Source: Paulownia fortunei (lineage: Eukaryota > Streptophyta > Magnoliopsida > Lamiales > Paulowniaceae). Taken from it: 64,000 nt of DNA. The stretch lies in assembly GCA_019321725.1 (NCBI GenBank), contig CM033124.1:4836001-4900000 (forward strand), given 5' to 3'. The notes below the pieces were generated by a model. That model was not told the DNA's origin and did not search any database. It saw nothing but the letters and a program-made list of their open reading frames with translations. The translations under genes and the position numbers were made by a program. Shown here piece by piece: positions 36,861 through 49,314 of the stretch (the first letter of the stretch is position 1; the number at the start of each line of letters is the position of its first letter).

Positions 36861-38087
36861 GTTATAAGATTTGGGCGATGAGATATAGTGGTTTGTAATT
36901 GCTAAAATGATTGGACGTATACATGCTCTATACCAATGTGTAAATATTGGACTATATAGACAATTAGTGAGTTAGCATTGCTAGCTTTTAGGATGTTCTT
37001 AAGTGCTTATAGCTGTTATCATGGTCCTGAGTTCAGGCCTCACAATTATAGTTGTATCCGAACTTAGGCTATAATTTTTGGAATTACCATTTGTAGAAAG
37101 TTAGAAGAAACTATTAATTTAATATCTAACATCTGTAATGTTTAATGAGCTAAATAATTATCTTATGGTGTTTGAGATTTGCATTGTTTAGCAAGCTCAA
37201 CATGACATGATAAATCCATTCACATGAAATATAGTATTTATACATATGAGATGTGAAAATTTTATAGTAGGAATTTTGCGCAATGATAATCAGTAAAGTG
37301 CATCTAAGCTAGCAATATAGAATTTTCGTGCCAATTTGTAGCTATTTCTTAGGACTTCATTAGACTATTCTAGTTCGGCAATGATATATATGTGCACTAT
37401 CTTCATGATTTCTTAGGACGGGAAATAGAAACAAAAGATGATTAATTTTGAAAATCCGCTTAGGTGCCCACTAGTGCGTCACTTCCATCTTATGTTGGAT
37501 AGTTAAATACATGACTTGTGATATCTCATGGAAATTGATGATCGGGGTGATACTTTTGAGATGGTGACAGATTGTTATGATAACCTTTGAGTTTCTTTAT
37601 ATTTATCAAAGTGGTTAAAAGTTGTTGGCATAGCTAGTAGAGTATTGGGTCATTTACTGAGTTGTAGGCTCATAATTTCCCTATGAATTTTCTCATATCG
37701 AGATTTCATTGCTTGGGAAAATTCTTGGAATGTAAACAAGACTATGGAATGAGTTCGAGTTAACTACTTTTGTTATTTTTGTAATGTTTGATAGGATAGA
37801 TTTCAATTATGAGAATTCATTATTTTTCTATGACGCAGTGGCTGATTTTAGACATTAATTTTTATGTTTTGGGGGATTTACTTTTAAGGTTTTATTTTTT
37901 TATTAAAAATTTTGCTAGGTTTATAGTTGATAAATTATAAGATTTATTTGGACGATTGGAGGTATGGATGCTCTATATCAATGTGTAAGTATTGGACTAT
38001 GTAGAAAATTATTGGGTTAGCCCTTTTGTGATGTTTCTGATAGCTTTTTATGGTTGTCATGGTCCCGGGGTTCATCAAGGCGTTACA

Positions 38088-38640
38088 GTTTGCATGAGAA
38101 ACTACTGACCAGTCTCAACTATAACTAGGCTAGAAAAAAAGAATTCATGAAAGCTACTTGAATTCCAATATTTCCATTTGCTGATCCGTACAAGCTATTT
38201 GAATTATCAATCCTATGAACTATTGATGCTAATTTGCTGATACACAATATGCATTTCTGTCTCTGAATGATGAGTCGGTCTGTGGAGAGAGAGAAGTTAT
38301 GAAAGGTTCATTGATTTAAATGTACAGAAAATCAAAATAGATATCTCAAACAGCTTCCAAGCTAAGAATGCAAAATACTGCCTCTTAATATCAATTGAGA
38401 CGATCCACTGCAGTTCTTGTAATATTACAGAAAGTTAGATCTCAAATGATAAAGATCGTTTCTCTATCATTAATCAATTGAACTTTGTACGACTGAACTC
38501 TGCTGGAATTTGAGTTGGATGTTGTTTACTTGACAACTTTTAAATTATTTTGGTATCTGAGTTTTATGATAAATGCCGTAGATACCCTCGATTCTGAATT
38601 TGTATCTATGCTACAATCTAATGGTTCAGACAGCAACTTG
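38088..38640. other. No gene seen between the array and the MED12 remnant
   Basis: Ordinary AT-rich sequence without open frames of note. The LTR-like array ends at GGCGTTACA (38087). The sequence then resembles intron or intergenic DNA of the MED12 locus. Confidence 0.4.
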
Positions 38641-38672
38641 AAAGCTGCTGCCTTGGTCCCTCTCTGTTCTAG

Positions 38673-39717
38673 GATTTTCTAGATGCCCTCATAGATTGTA
38701 CAATGCCAGAACCTGTAATTAAACTGGATGGTGGGAATTGGATCTCTGGTCAAGGTGAGTTGAAAAACAATGGGGAGAAAATGTGAAAAAGCTTATGGGC
38801 AAGCTTGCAACCTGCAAAATTTCATTGGCAGTGGGTTGAGCTCAGGCTCCTCCTAAATGAACAGGCCGTTAATGAAAAGATGATGGAGAATGATATCTCC
38901 TTGACTGATGCTATAAGATCTCTCTCGCCTCTTCCTGGTAAAAGTGCTGCTTCTGATAATGAGAGCAACTTTATTCAAATTATCCTCACCAGGTTATTGG
39001 TCAGGCCTGATGCTGCGCCCTTATTCTCTGAAGCTGCACATCTATTGGGACAGTCGCTTGAGGATTCAATGCCATCACAAGTAAAATGGTTGCTGAGTGG
39101 CACAGAAGTTCTTTATGGTAAGAAATCAATTCAGCAGAAAGTTATGAATATTGCTGCTGATCTCAAAGACCTGTCTCTTAAGCCCCAATACTGGAAGCCA
39201 TGGGGATGGGGTCCTGCTGATATTAATGCAGTGCCTAACAAGGGAGAAAAATGGAAATCTGAAGCTGGTGCCCTTGAAGAAGGAGAAGTTGTTGATGAAG
39301 GGACCGAATTTAACCAGTTTGGAAAAGGATATAGTCTTTTGGATGTTGAAGGGTTCATTGTCAGCCAGCAGCATTTAACTGACAGAGCTCTTATTGACTT
39401 GATCCTTCAATGTGTGGATCAAGGTTCTGATGACTTGCGTAATAATTTTGCAAGTGAAATGATCAAGCAGATGAGCAACAAATAAATGCAGTTACTCGTG
39501 GAGTTGGCAAGCCTGCATCAACTCCCACTCCTGCAACTGGAAGTCCTGCCAATAAAAGTGGCAGCTGGAAGAGTGGGAAAAGTGCTATTCCTGGGATATC
39601 TAGACAATCAACTGGATCAGCTGATACTGTTCTGCCTTCTCCTGCTGCATTGCGAGCCTCCTTGACTTTGTGATTGCAGTTCCTGCTCAGATTACTCCCA
39701 ATTATTTGTGCAGACAG
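38673..39717 (+). pseudogene. MED12: MED12 (Mediator kinase-module subunit) pseudogene fragment
   Basis: MED12 links the CDK8-cyclin C-MED13 module to Mediator in the nucleus and controls transcription. The main open stretch (38805-39485) matches the plant MED12 C-terminal half: QWVELRLLLNEQA, IILTRLLVRPDAAPLFSEA, QSLEDSMPSQVKWLL, YWKPWGWG, LEEGEVVDEGT. After IKQMSN the frame breaks, and EQQINAVTRGVGKP continues one frame over from ~39475, which fits a small deletion. That frame is T/S/P-rich, has a TGA at 39671 where the family has Arg, then LQFLLRLLPIICAD to a GTAACT donor at 39718. A possible upstream exon lies at 38673-38754 (FLDALIDCTMPEP, donor GTGAGT). The large N-terminal part and later exons are missing. 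Introns show it is not a processed copy. Confidence 0.9.
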
Positions 39718-40800
39718 GTAACTTTACTTTCTGATTGTATTCTGTCTTTTTTGGCTTTCTGATGATGTTCGTGTTAATTACTTAAAGTGGTTCTGCTTTG
39801 TGTCTGAATTCCCGCTAGTCCATCCATCCTCACTTGTTGTATTGCATAGGCTACATATGAGTCTATATGTTTATGCCACCAATTTGAATTTCTGTTCAAC
39901 TGATAATATATTATTGCCTTTATAAGAATGTATGTTGATGCACATGATAGAAAGTATCACGAATTTGGTTTGAGTCTGAATATATCCACCCTGACCATTT
40001 TAAATACATGGATACCCTTCGACTTGCCAATTATTCCCTCCTATTGGATTTTGTTTGACATTCATGGTGTGAATGAATTTTTCATTCTAGTTTTCCACTA
40101 TACTTGGATTTTAACTATCAATTTCTTCTGATTAAATTGTGAATTTATGTGCTTAGGTGCATGCTAGTTTGATAGTTTATCTGTAAATATCATTGATCCA
40201 TGTGCAATTTTTTTTTGATAAGGATGTGGTTGATTGTGTCGTATATTGTTGTGAACATGCTCTTTATTTATCAACAAAATTAAACTATAATGCGTAAGTC
40301 CTACTAAACTATAATGCGTAAGTCCTACCATGGTGTGTATATGAATAATAACTACTGTGATATGGCTAGATCTATGAGAATTGGTATGAATAATGGATGC
40401 CGCTTGCTTGATTAGTATGGTAACTTTTGAGACGAAATATTTTTCCTATAATTGTAGCTTTCTTTCAACAACTTGATAAGGGCTTGTCCTTTTGCCACTA
40501 GTCATTTAACCTCTGGAATTCAACATCTAATTTGCTAAACCAATTAATTAAATGAAAAAATTATAATAATTCATTGAAACCTACCATTGAAACCTCTGGA
40601 CTGGAATAATTCATTGAGATTGTGGTTTACATCTTAAAGTTTTGTTGGCCCCTTATGATTAACTTAACTTTGCAGTTCTATTTATGGACAGACATTTGGA
40701 GAATCTGCATTATTTGACTTCCTATTTTCCTTCAATTTGATTACTTATATGGGCCATGTCCTTTTGTGCTCTAATGATTTTAAATTTTATATATCTCATT
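39718..40800. other. Intron-like or intergenic sequence, no gene
   Basis: Follows the MED12 donor site. A 27-bp near-tandem phrase (AACTATAATGCGTAAGTCCTAC) occurs twice at 40284-40328. Nothing protein-like was seen; 39928-40131 is open but AT-driven. Confidence 0.5.
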
Positions 40801-41760
40801 CTCAAAGGAAAAGACCTCCTTTGCTACATTGTGATAAAAAATCTGAATTGGATGCGAAGGCCATGAAAGAAGAGATAAGAAGAGTCGAGGAGGAAGAGGA
40901 GCAGGCAATGAGGGAGGATCTGGGTTTACCTCCTAAGCGTGCCGCCAAGTCTCAAGGTAATCGACTAGACAAATTTGAATTTGCTGAACCTGTGAAGCAT
41001 GGTTCTATTGCAGAAAACTTGGGAGCTGGCCATGCTGAAGCACCTTAGGTTCACGGTCTTGGTTTTTCAACGGATGAACTGAGAATTAGTGGGTGAAATT
41101 GTATTACTAGTTTACTTTTTGATTCTGTGAAAGTACCATGACTATGCTATGCTCTCTTTTTGTTTCTGGTCAAGAAAGGCGCCTCCCCCTGTATTCTTAA
41201 CTTACAACTTTAACCTTTTTTTTTTTGGGGGGGGGGGGGGGGGGCGGTGTTGCGGGGAAGGGGGTTGACAGAATGACTTCAGATTTTACTGTAACTATTG
41301 CCCTACTAATATTTGTCTTAGAACAGAAAATTTATTTTAAATTTAAACCCCCTCCCCCACAGGAACTAAAATAAAAAATGAAGACGATATGATGATGCAG
41401 TCCTATTTGCTTATAATGTTTTTGGCACTTCTGCGGAGGGCCTTATCTTTTGGAAGAATCAATTTTGCCTTCCCGTCTAAAGACTGAATTAGTTGAAAAG
41501 ATGAATGCCAATATGACAACAACATTTGAAAGGAATGATGAAGAAGAATCAGAAGGAAGCGTGAGGAGAAAAAACGTGACAAGCACAAAAAGCGCGAGAA
41601 GCGACACTCGCTATTCAGATGACAAGAGGAGGCACAAGAAAGACAAGGAAAATCAAGACACAATTCAGATTGACATCACCAAGATACAGAGTCCAAGGAT
41701 GAGAGGAAGAAGCATGAGAAGCAACATGGCACTGCTTATAATATCTCTAGGGTAAATTTA
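40801..41760 (+). pseudogene. MMTAG2-like (kinase phosphorylation domain) pseudogene
   Basis: Plant relatives of multiple myeloma tumour-associated protein 2 are small nuclear proteins of poorly known role. They have a conserved N-terminal domain and a K/R/E-rich tail. Here KGKDLL (40804) is followed by a frameshift, then DKKSELDAKAMKEEIRR, EEEEEQAMREDLGLPPKRA, QGNRLDKFEFAEPVK and AENLGAGHAEA to TAG at 41046; VHGLGFS follows in frame after that stop. A ~370-bp gap with a T/G homopolymer comes next. The charged tail at ~41515-41760 is spread over at least two frames (RKREEKKRDKHKKREKRHS; YSDDKRRHKKDKENQD). The first exon(s) are missing. Family match is good; the gene is clearly dead. Confidence 0.82.
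41217..41250. repeat. Homopolymer tract: poly-T then ~20 G
   Basis: About 13 T followed by ~20 G (41227-41245) and further G-rich sequence. It interrupts the MMTAG2-like pseudogene between its two halves. Length is likely unreliable in sequencing. Confidence 0.9.
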
Positions 41761-44700
41761 GAAGAAAAAAATGGAAAACACGAGAGATGTTTCACCTTGA
41801 GTGAATTGTTGTGTTTATCATAGATGAAGGCGAACTTGATGGTCTGGCTAGCTAGGAATTGTATTCTTTTGTAGTAACCAGCTAAATACTTTTGTTGTGA
41901 CCAAAAAAATAAAAAAGAATTAAAAATGACTTAGCACTTTGTTACACCCAATAATTACTAATTATTTGGAGAACTTCTTTGATATTAATTATGAGAATTT
42001 CCAATAGAATCATATATACCTGTTTAGCTTTTAGGACTAAGAGCTCTTCTAAGAGAAAAAAAAAAAAAAAAAAAGTCTCTTTAAAGGGGTTTCCTCCACT
42101 CGTTGACTTTTTCAAACTAAAAATTGATGTTTGGGCATTAATAAATCCAGGTCTGGCAGTGATGGAGTTGTTAGAGACAATATTCTTATTTATTGTGATG
42201 ATGGGGAGAATGTAATTGGTTAACAATTAACTACTTGAACCTCTATCGAGCTACATTTATAGTTTTTGATTTATTGATAATCATATATTTTTAGTAATTG
42301 ATATTAGAGTGGAGTCATGGTCTGGAATCTCTCATACTAGTATTAGAGGGTGATTGTTGACACTTATTATTATCACAGGAAGAATATAATTGGTTAATAA
42401 CTAACCACTCTAACCCATGGCCTTTGGGGGTGCATTCGCCTCAAGCCGACCATTGTTTTAGTATAGTATTATAAAAAATATAAAGAAATAAAATTATGTT
42501 TCTATTAAGATCTATAACTTTTTAAGTTTTATCGAATAACAAAACAATGGACAGTTTATTGCTTCTAACGGAGTGCTCCAAATATCTTAGAAAATAATTT
42601 TCTTTATTTTTTTAACATTTGTCTGCTGTCTTTTGTAAATAGTTTGAAATAATGACTTGAAATCTGTACTGTTAAGACTTGTTAGCTCTGTACTTAATCT
42701 ACTTAATCTATTATAATGATATTGAAGATGTGGCTTGGTCAACCTTTTCTATTGACTTATTTGTGATAATTCATTGGTCTTAACAAGACATATGGGAGCA
42801 CAAATATCGAACAATTAAGATGATATAGAAATTAAAAAAAATTGTTATTCAGAAATTTAAAAGGATAAAAGGTGAAAAATCTGAAAAATATTAAAATTAT
42901 TAAATGATCAATTGCTAATAGAAATCTCATATATCAGTTTGAAACTTTAAATTCAATGCACGAAAATCATAGATTTTTCGGTGAATTGAATTTAAATTGA
43001 ATCATACTGTTTTTAAATTTAGAGTTCCAATTCCAACCCGGTATTAGAAGATTTATTATTTAGCTATGAATTTTGGATTTGAAAAAAGAAAATTATATTA
43101 TATTATATTATTTAAAATGAATTCAATCCCATGGTATGAGATGGATAAGCTGTTTTTTCTTTGTTTTTCCACTTAGGATATTTTCCATACATATATACAT
43201 ATATATATCTCATTAATAATTTTATCACATATTTGTATCTATATATAACGTTTTGAATATATTCCATTAATAAACCTAATCAATATAAGCTATATAAATT
43301 TGTATTATTCAATTTGACTTCAATTTAATTAGTGAAGCTAATTTAATTAAGATTACAGTGCAATCTTGGTGATCATGCTCCAATTTGATTGATATTAAGA
43401 TTCCTTTTCTTTATCATTTTTTATGAGATTTTCCTTGGCACTTTTTTTTGTTTTTTCTCCTTTATTTTAGTACCAGAATAGTTAGTCAAATGTTAAATTT
43501 TCTTAATTGCAAAGTCAAAGATTTCTGTTATTATAGGTTAAAATACAGTGATAAATTATCTTCAAATAAATTTAAAGCCAAATGCAGCCAAGCAAATCTT
43601 TCCACAAAAATTTTAATTCAGAATTGCCAATCAACTCGGCAGCAATGTGCATTTGTTCGAGAAATGTATCAAATGTTACAATTTGCTATCAATGTTATTG
43701 ATACTATTATAATTCTTTATCTACCTCATTTGGCAATTCTTTTGGTATTCTTTATTGTTTTAGTATATTTTAATGTTTCATTTTTTTAAACTTTTTTTTT
43801 TTTTGTATATCAACATATTTATCGTTGCCATAGTATTAGACTTCTTGAGCACATAGACGCAATTTATACACGGACCATCTATATTGAACTTATATTCGTA
43901 CATAAAATATATGATGAAAAATACATGGTATAAGTAAAGATTGTATCAATTAAAATTAGGTGCATGTGCTATCATTTGATTCTTGGTTTGTTCATGGAAT
44001 ATACAGTTGTATATATATGTGGTTGCCATATGAAATCATTGACTCTGTATGATTTCAAAGCATGATTAATATGGAGTTTGTTATATTTAGATCATTTTTA
44101 TTTCTAAAAACTTATGAGTTTCTCTTATCCTCATTATATTTTCAGCATAACAGAATGCTAATTGTTGTAATAAAGATTGATGAGAGTCACCAAAGTGGCT
44201 AATCAAGATAATTCTATTTTATCTTTTGAACAAAAATAAGCAATAAAATTTGTTTTTGTAGAAATATAAATAACTTAAAGGTAATTTATTATTTCTATAA
44301 TCATATTACAAGTTGTTCTTTTGTTCTTGTACTCCAACATTATAAAGGCTATATTTTTCATTTGTAAAAGGGATTGTATAAACACTTGATTTCTAGATTA
44401 GCATCGTTTGATTGATTTCTACCTATTACTATGTAGGTATTAATGAATAAAATGATTTATTCACTAAGTATTTCAAAAATCATTGGTTGTCAATAAAATG
44501 CCCAATCATATGACATTACATAAGGTGCATAAACCATATGAATTGGTGATAATAGAAATATAAAGGATCTAAGATTCATTTGAATTGATTCTTTAAATTC
44601 ATAATAACAAATTTATTGAATTTGTTTGAATAATTTTATGTTATTTTATAATGGATTTCAAATTTTTGAATTTCTATTTTGAACTAATTTTTGACTTATT

Positions 44701-44850
44701 GTGGTGGATTTCAAATCCATCTTATATGGAGTTTTTGAAATCTTTCTCTCAAATTTTCTCTTCAAATCAAAATTCTCTCATTCAAATGCAATTGTTTAAT
44801 ATTTTATGATTATTAGAGTTTTAATGTCAAGTGAATAACACTTGATCATT
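41761..44850. other. Gene-free AT-rich region
   Basis: No coding sequence supported. A run of A at ~42056-42074 could be a retroposon tail. Two related ~75-bp phrases (42165-42240 and 42345-42420, each around AATTGGTTAAYAAYTAACYAC) form a degenerate repeat. Short ATTAT runs lie near 43096. The 113-codon frame at 43448-43789 is F/I/L/N-rich and shows no family feature. Confidence 0.5.
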
Positions 44851-44853
44851 GGT

Positions 44854-45135
44854 AAGTGAATTGATAGTATGTCATTTTCTCCACCCAGAGCAAGATATGA
44901 TGAAATCATAGATAACTTTATTGTATAATTTAGTTACATATTAACTATTAAGTGAATCAGTAGTATATTTTTTCTTTATTCAAAGATATGAATATGATGT
45001 TACAATAGATTGCTTAGGTTTTGATGTAATCACTTGTTAAGCGAATTAACAAGTATATCATTTTTTTGCTCAAAGGTAGAGATATGATGATATATCGAAT
45101 TGCTCAATTTATAAGATTATGTCATAGCATAATTG
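44854..45135. repeat. Three degenerate tandem units of ~90-97 bp
   Basis: Units start at 44854 (AGTGAATTGATAGTATGTC), 44951 (AGTGAATCAGTAGTATATT) and 45040 (AGCGAATTAACAAGTATATC). Each continues through a pyrimidine-rich stretch, an AAAG/GAGC...GATATGATG phrase and a T-rich tail. Divergence is substantial, so this is an old minisatellite-like array. No protein reading is apparent. Confidence 0.65.
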
Positions 45136-48100
45136 ATCATTGTCTTTCAAGTTATTACTATCATTTTATTTAAGGAAAAATGCCAAGCATTGGGGTTTTA
45201 ACTATTGGATTGGGATGGAAAAGATTTTTATGAGAATTACATTTCAACAAGCAAGAGACATGCTCGATGCGTCTCAATAGAAAGTGTAATGTATAAAATA
45301 AGTATTCTTAATTCCATTCTCAAACACATGATTGATATGATTTAATATTAAAAATCTCTATTTCCATAGGAATCACTATTCCCAAAAGAATGAAATTAGT
45401 TATTCGCTCCCTCCCTGATCAATCCCAACTAATCATGAATAAAATTATATTTATTTTTGATAAAATTATTCTCCTAAATTTAACAAAAATATTTGATAAA
45501 ACTTAGAATAACAAAAAGTTGACCTGCGGCGAGTTTGTTAAAACTCGAGACCCAATCCATCAAGATTTCAATGGATGCGGACCCAAACCCTTTCAAACAC
45601 GAGACTCAACTGGTTGGACCAATTAGAGTCACTTTATAATTTTAAAATTATTAATTTAATAAAAAATAATAACATCATAATTTTCTAAATATGAGAAAAT
45701 AGTATTATTAACAAAGAATTAATTACTAACAAATTTATATGTACATGTCTTAATTTTTTAAAAACTAAAAATTTTAAATATAATAACTTTAATTTATAAG
45801 ATTATTATATAAATATGCTATAAGTGAGTGTATATGTGATGTACACATATTTTTTCGTATATATAAATATATAACACAGAAATTTCATACATAATCAATC
45901 AAAAAAATGTATGCAATATTTTAATGATTTAGAATTGAGTCTAAACTAAAATACAAGACCCGACCCTCAGATCAATCGTAGTTTCAAAAACCACCCCAAG
46001 CGAGGTAGTTCAGGTGAGTCTTAGTTTCACCCGAAGCCATTAGCATCCCCAATAAAATTAAACTAACACCAAAAATCCATTATCAGTCTATTTTGTCTTT
46101 TTCAACTCTTTTTTTCAATCGTATCAACAATCAACACCAATCACTATGTGTCCACTCCTTTTGTCTCTCACTTTCTCTCTTCATCTTCATCGTGTGTCTC
46201 TTAATTCATCTTTTTATAAAAAATCTAAAATTTTAGGCTATAAAAAATAAGAATGTCTAATAATTTTATTTGTTGAGTCTTTTTAATTTTATGGGATTGG
46301 AATCAAGTTAGGAATAACATTTCATTCATACCTCATTTGTTATACCTATCAATCATAAAAATGTTATACTCATATCATTCATTTTCATTCATCATTCTAT
46401 TTCTATCTAATTTCGTTTATCCATAACAATCATCCCTATTTATTGAGATGATTTGCTTGTATATTATGCTAAGTAGCAATTATGGTTTCTAACCAACATA
46501 TTATAACCACTTTGATGCATATTGAATATAGTGCATTGGATTAAGCACATCACAAAAGTAAATCGCTTGGGGTGAACAATTTTTATGCTATATTATGGCC
46601 ACTTTAATATTTTTTCTTATTATTATTCTAAGTCCATATCATATGATCTTCAAAGGAAAGAAGATTGTGCACAAACAAAGATCGAGCTAGGGACCTGCCT
46701 CCCCACAATTTCATGTAATTTTAAATTCAACCACATATAGTTTTAGATTTTTAATTAATTTTATATATATATTCATTAAATTTTAAAATTTCCCCTCTTA
46801 TAAATGATAAAATTTTCTTTAATATGATTAAAAATATCTATTTATCATTGTTTTGGAGAAAAAACTCAATCTCATCACCCAAGCCTATAATTTCAGCCTA
46901 CGTTTCTATGTACAAATAGAGTTTCCCAAGGTCTTATTAAAGGAACAAGACTTGAAAATCACCATGTTATAAAGAAGATGTATGTAATAATATAAATGAT
47001 AGATGCTGTTGGATATCTAATATTGGTAGTATTGTTTCTCTTGTGATGATGAAACCAGCAGAATTTATGTTCCTTCAAATGTTTGATGATTGAATTGTGA
47101 AAAAGCGATGCTTGCTTGATGGAATTGTCATTATAGTTTACTATGTATATTTGGAAGAAAATTAGAAAATAGAAATTCTTATAACTGGAAAAGAAAATTG
47201 TATGTTGTGATATGTCATTCTTTTGATTTTATCATCTATTACATGCATATTTTTTATAGTATCAAAAGTCGTCATGGAGGATTAAGACTTAGCTACCAAT
47301 CAAAGTGAACTCGTAAATACTCTTGATTAAGAGTATATCATGGTAAATGGTAAATGGAGAGCTTTCCGATGCTTGCATGAAAAATTATGAAACAATACAA
47401 TGCAAGCATTTTGAGATTAAAAAAATCTAATTTAATCTAATTTTGAGATTAAAACATTTTATACAATTATATTCGCTAGCATTTCGAGTCTTGAAACAAA
47501 GTTATTCCGCCTCAAATCTAAATTAGTAAAATTGTGAGACAAATGTATACTGTTTCTATTGCTCATAAACTACGTTAAAATTCCTTTTTTTTTTTTTTTA
47601 ATTACTAGATAATTGACTATTATTATTATATAATGTCTAACAATATTGAATCCCAAGTGATGTTTTAATAGATTATTTTACTTTGTAATAATATAAAACT
47701 CAATCAACAGTTACACTTTTTACAAGAATTAGGATCCAAATAAAATCAATGATATATGTGTAAAACATATATTATTGATTTAAGTCAAAAGTATCAATAT
47801 TTTTTGTTAAGTTTAGCAAGTGCATGCTGGGAATATATGTATTTTTAAATTATTTATCGTATATACTTTTTGAGTACCAGATACGTCTTTAGTTTCTAGA
47901 CAATTTACTAATTGCATGATTTTGGCATTGGAAATTTTACAAACAATGTATACATAACTTTCAGTAGTTTTACAAATGATCTATTGTGTTCTATATTTTA
48001 CTGTCCATTTCAAAATTTGAGTATTGAGTTCATTTTATTTTAAATTTTGGATCACCATTCTTCAGACTTTGATTGTGTTTTTTATTTTATAATTCTAAGG

Positions 48101-48590
48101 TAAAAATATTTTATATTTCTCAGTTCTTCAATCTCTCCTTTAAATACTAAAAACATTATTGTATTACCATCCTCATGTATAGTATATATTTAATTTATTC
48201 TTCATTCTAAAATACTACAATCCAATTAACAAGGATTTGATTCTACGCTCATCTTTCATCTTGCAAATAAATTACACTATTATGAAAATACGAAAAGATG
48301 ATATTTGAGATTAAAAAAAAATACCGAACTTCATTTTTTAACGTTTTTGTTTAAATACCCAAGTGTTGTGCAAACTTTTGAAATTTTGATAATCTCTACC
48401 AAACAATAACATTTCAAATCAGAGAAATTAACATTTGTTGTTAAAATAGAATATCTTAGACAAGAGAAATAATACCTTTTATTTCAAATAAAAGTATTAA
48501 TTTTTTCAAGTAAAGTTAATTATGGTGACAAGCTTTATAACCATAGAAATTAATTTTATATATATATATATATATCCAATTAATATGAAT
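45136..48590. other. Gene-free AT-rich region
   Basis: No gene found. 45525-46060 contains several GACCCA/CGACCC-type motifs similar in flavour to subterminal repeats of hAT-like elements, but I could not find matching ends. A poly-T run lies at 47586-47599 and a (TA)n microsatellite at ~48557-48575. All open frames are short and AT-driven. Confidence 0.5.
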
Positions 48591-48591
48591 T

Positions 48592-49095
48592 TTGTTGAAT
48601 GATAAATATGTAAATATACCTTATTTTATTATACATCATGGTATGAAGAACCAAATTCTAACTCACCCATCACACCATTGTTGCCGCCATCAACCTCGTC
48701 TGCTGCCGCCGTTGCCTTTGAACCGGCGCTGTAGCTTATGGAGAGAAAATATTCTCCATCCCTTGTTCCACATCTTTTTTCATTCGCCACACTGTTCTGT
48801 TCTTAGTTTGCTTCTTGTCGCCTCACCCTTTGTCGTTGTTTGCCGATGCAGTGATAGGCGGCCTGCTTCCGTCACTTTAGTCATTCAGCCATGGCTCGCC
48901 GACGTAATTTTTCCTCTCCTTCAGTGTTGGTTTTGCTTCCATCACTCCATGATTTTCCTCTCCTCCAACGGTGGTCCTTCAGTGAGTGAGTTCATTTCCT
49001 GTTTCATTGCGCTGTCGCGACGCACCCTTTGCCAGCGTCCTCTTTGTCATCGGCGAACTCCACCACCCCTGCCTTGTTCTATTACATCCTCCTGA
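48592..49095 (+). other. GC-richer open stretch of unknown origin
   Basis: A 167-codon frame rich in H, P, C, S and L (SHHCCRHQPRLLPPLPLNRR) within a ~650-bp island of clearly higher GC content than its surroundings. It is followed by GTCAAC-rich sequence (49120-49230) and a (TA)n tract. I recognise no domain. The composition and the copia gag-like stretch 400 bp downstream suggest transposon-derived 5' sequence rather than a host gene. Confidence 0.2.
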
Positions 49096-49314
49096 GTTGC
49101 CTTGCTGAGTCACAGGTCAACTCAGTTTGACCAAAAGTCAACGGTCAACAGCCCTCTTATCCAGTCAACACCACATCATCACTCTCACTCAGTCTTGTCG
49201 GCAACCAGCTGTCCACTTTGTGGTGAGCAGTCAACCTTTGAAAAACCAAAACCAAAAAAGTTCCACACGTTCTTCACATTTTATTAGCCTTTATGACTTA
49301 TTCTCTATCTTTAT

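Larger units (their letters stand above)
19822..38087 (+). repeat. Tandem array of ~14 gypsy-LTR-derived units (~1.0-1.2 kb each)
   Basis: Collinear non-coding units repeat head to tail. Each has an LTR-like part starting near AATTTAACACCC/ATTTTACACAT and ending near GGGTGTGACA. A primer-site-like TGGTATAAGAGC follows (cf. the TGGTATCAGAGC start of initiator-tRNA-Met sites). Then come ~550-680 bp of internal sequence and a GAGGACGAAGCTT...GGGGATAGAATTTTA stretch like the end of gypsy pol plus polypurine tract. Primer-site marks fall near 20261, 21458, 23411, 24398, 25585, 26777, 27751, 29820, 31032, 32104, 32998, 34062 and 37050; units near 28745 and 38087 have lost theirs. No gag or pol frame is present. 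Units on the left are more alike than those on the right. The array is certain; the LTR origin is a strong inference. Confidence 0.85.

Noticed and set aside
19822..38087. CRISPR-like or centromeric satellite reading of the periodic array
   Set aside because: Units are ~1.0-1.2 kb with no short direct repeats or spacers, in a plant genome, so it is not CRISPR. A centromeric role is possible, but nothing here shows it.
43448..43789. 113-codon open frame
   Set aside because: Composition is dominated by F, I, L, N, K from AT-rich DNA. There is no motif, no splice context and no paralogue in the window.
45525..46060. Possible second hAT-like element (GACCCA/CGACCC motifs)
   Set aside because: I could not find matching terminal inverted repeats or an 8-bp duplication at its edges.
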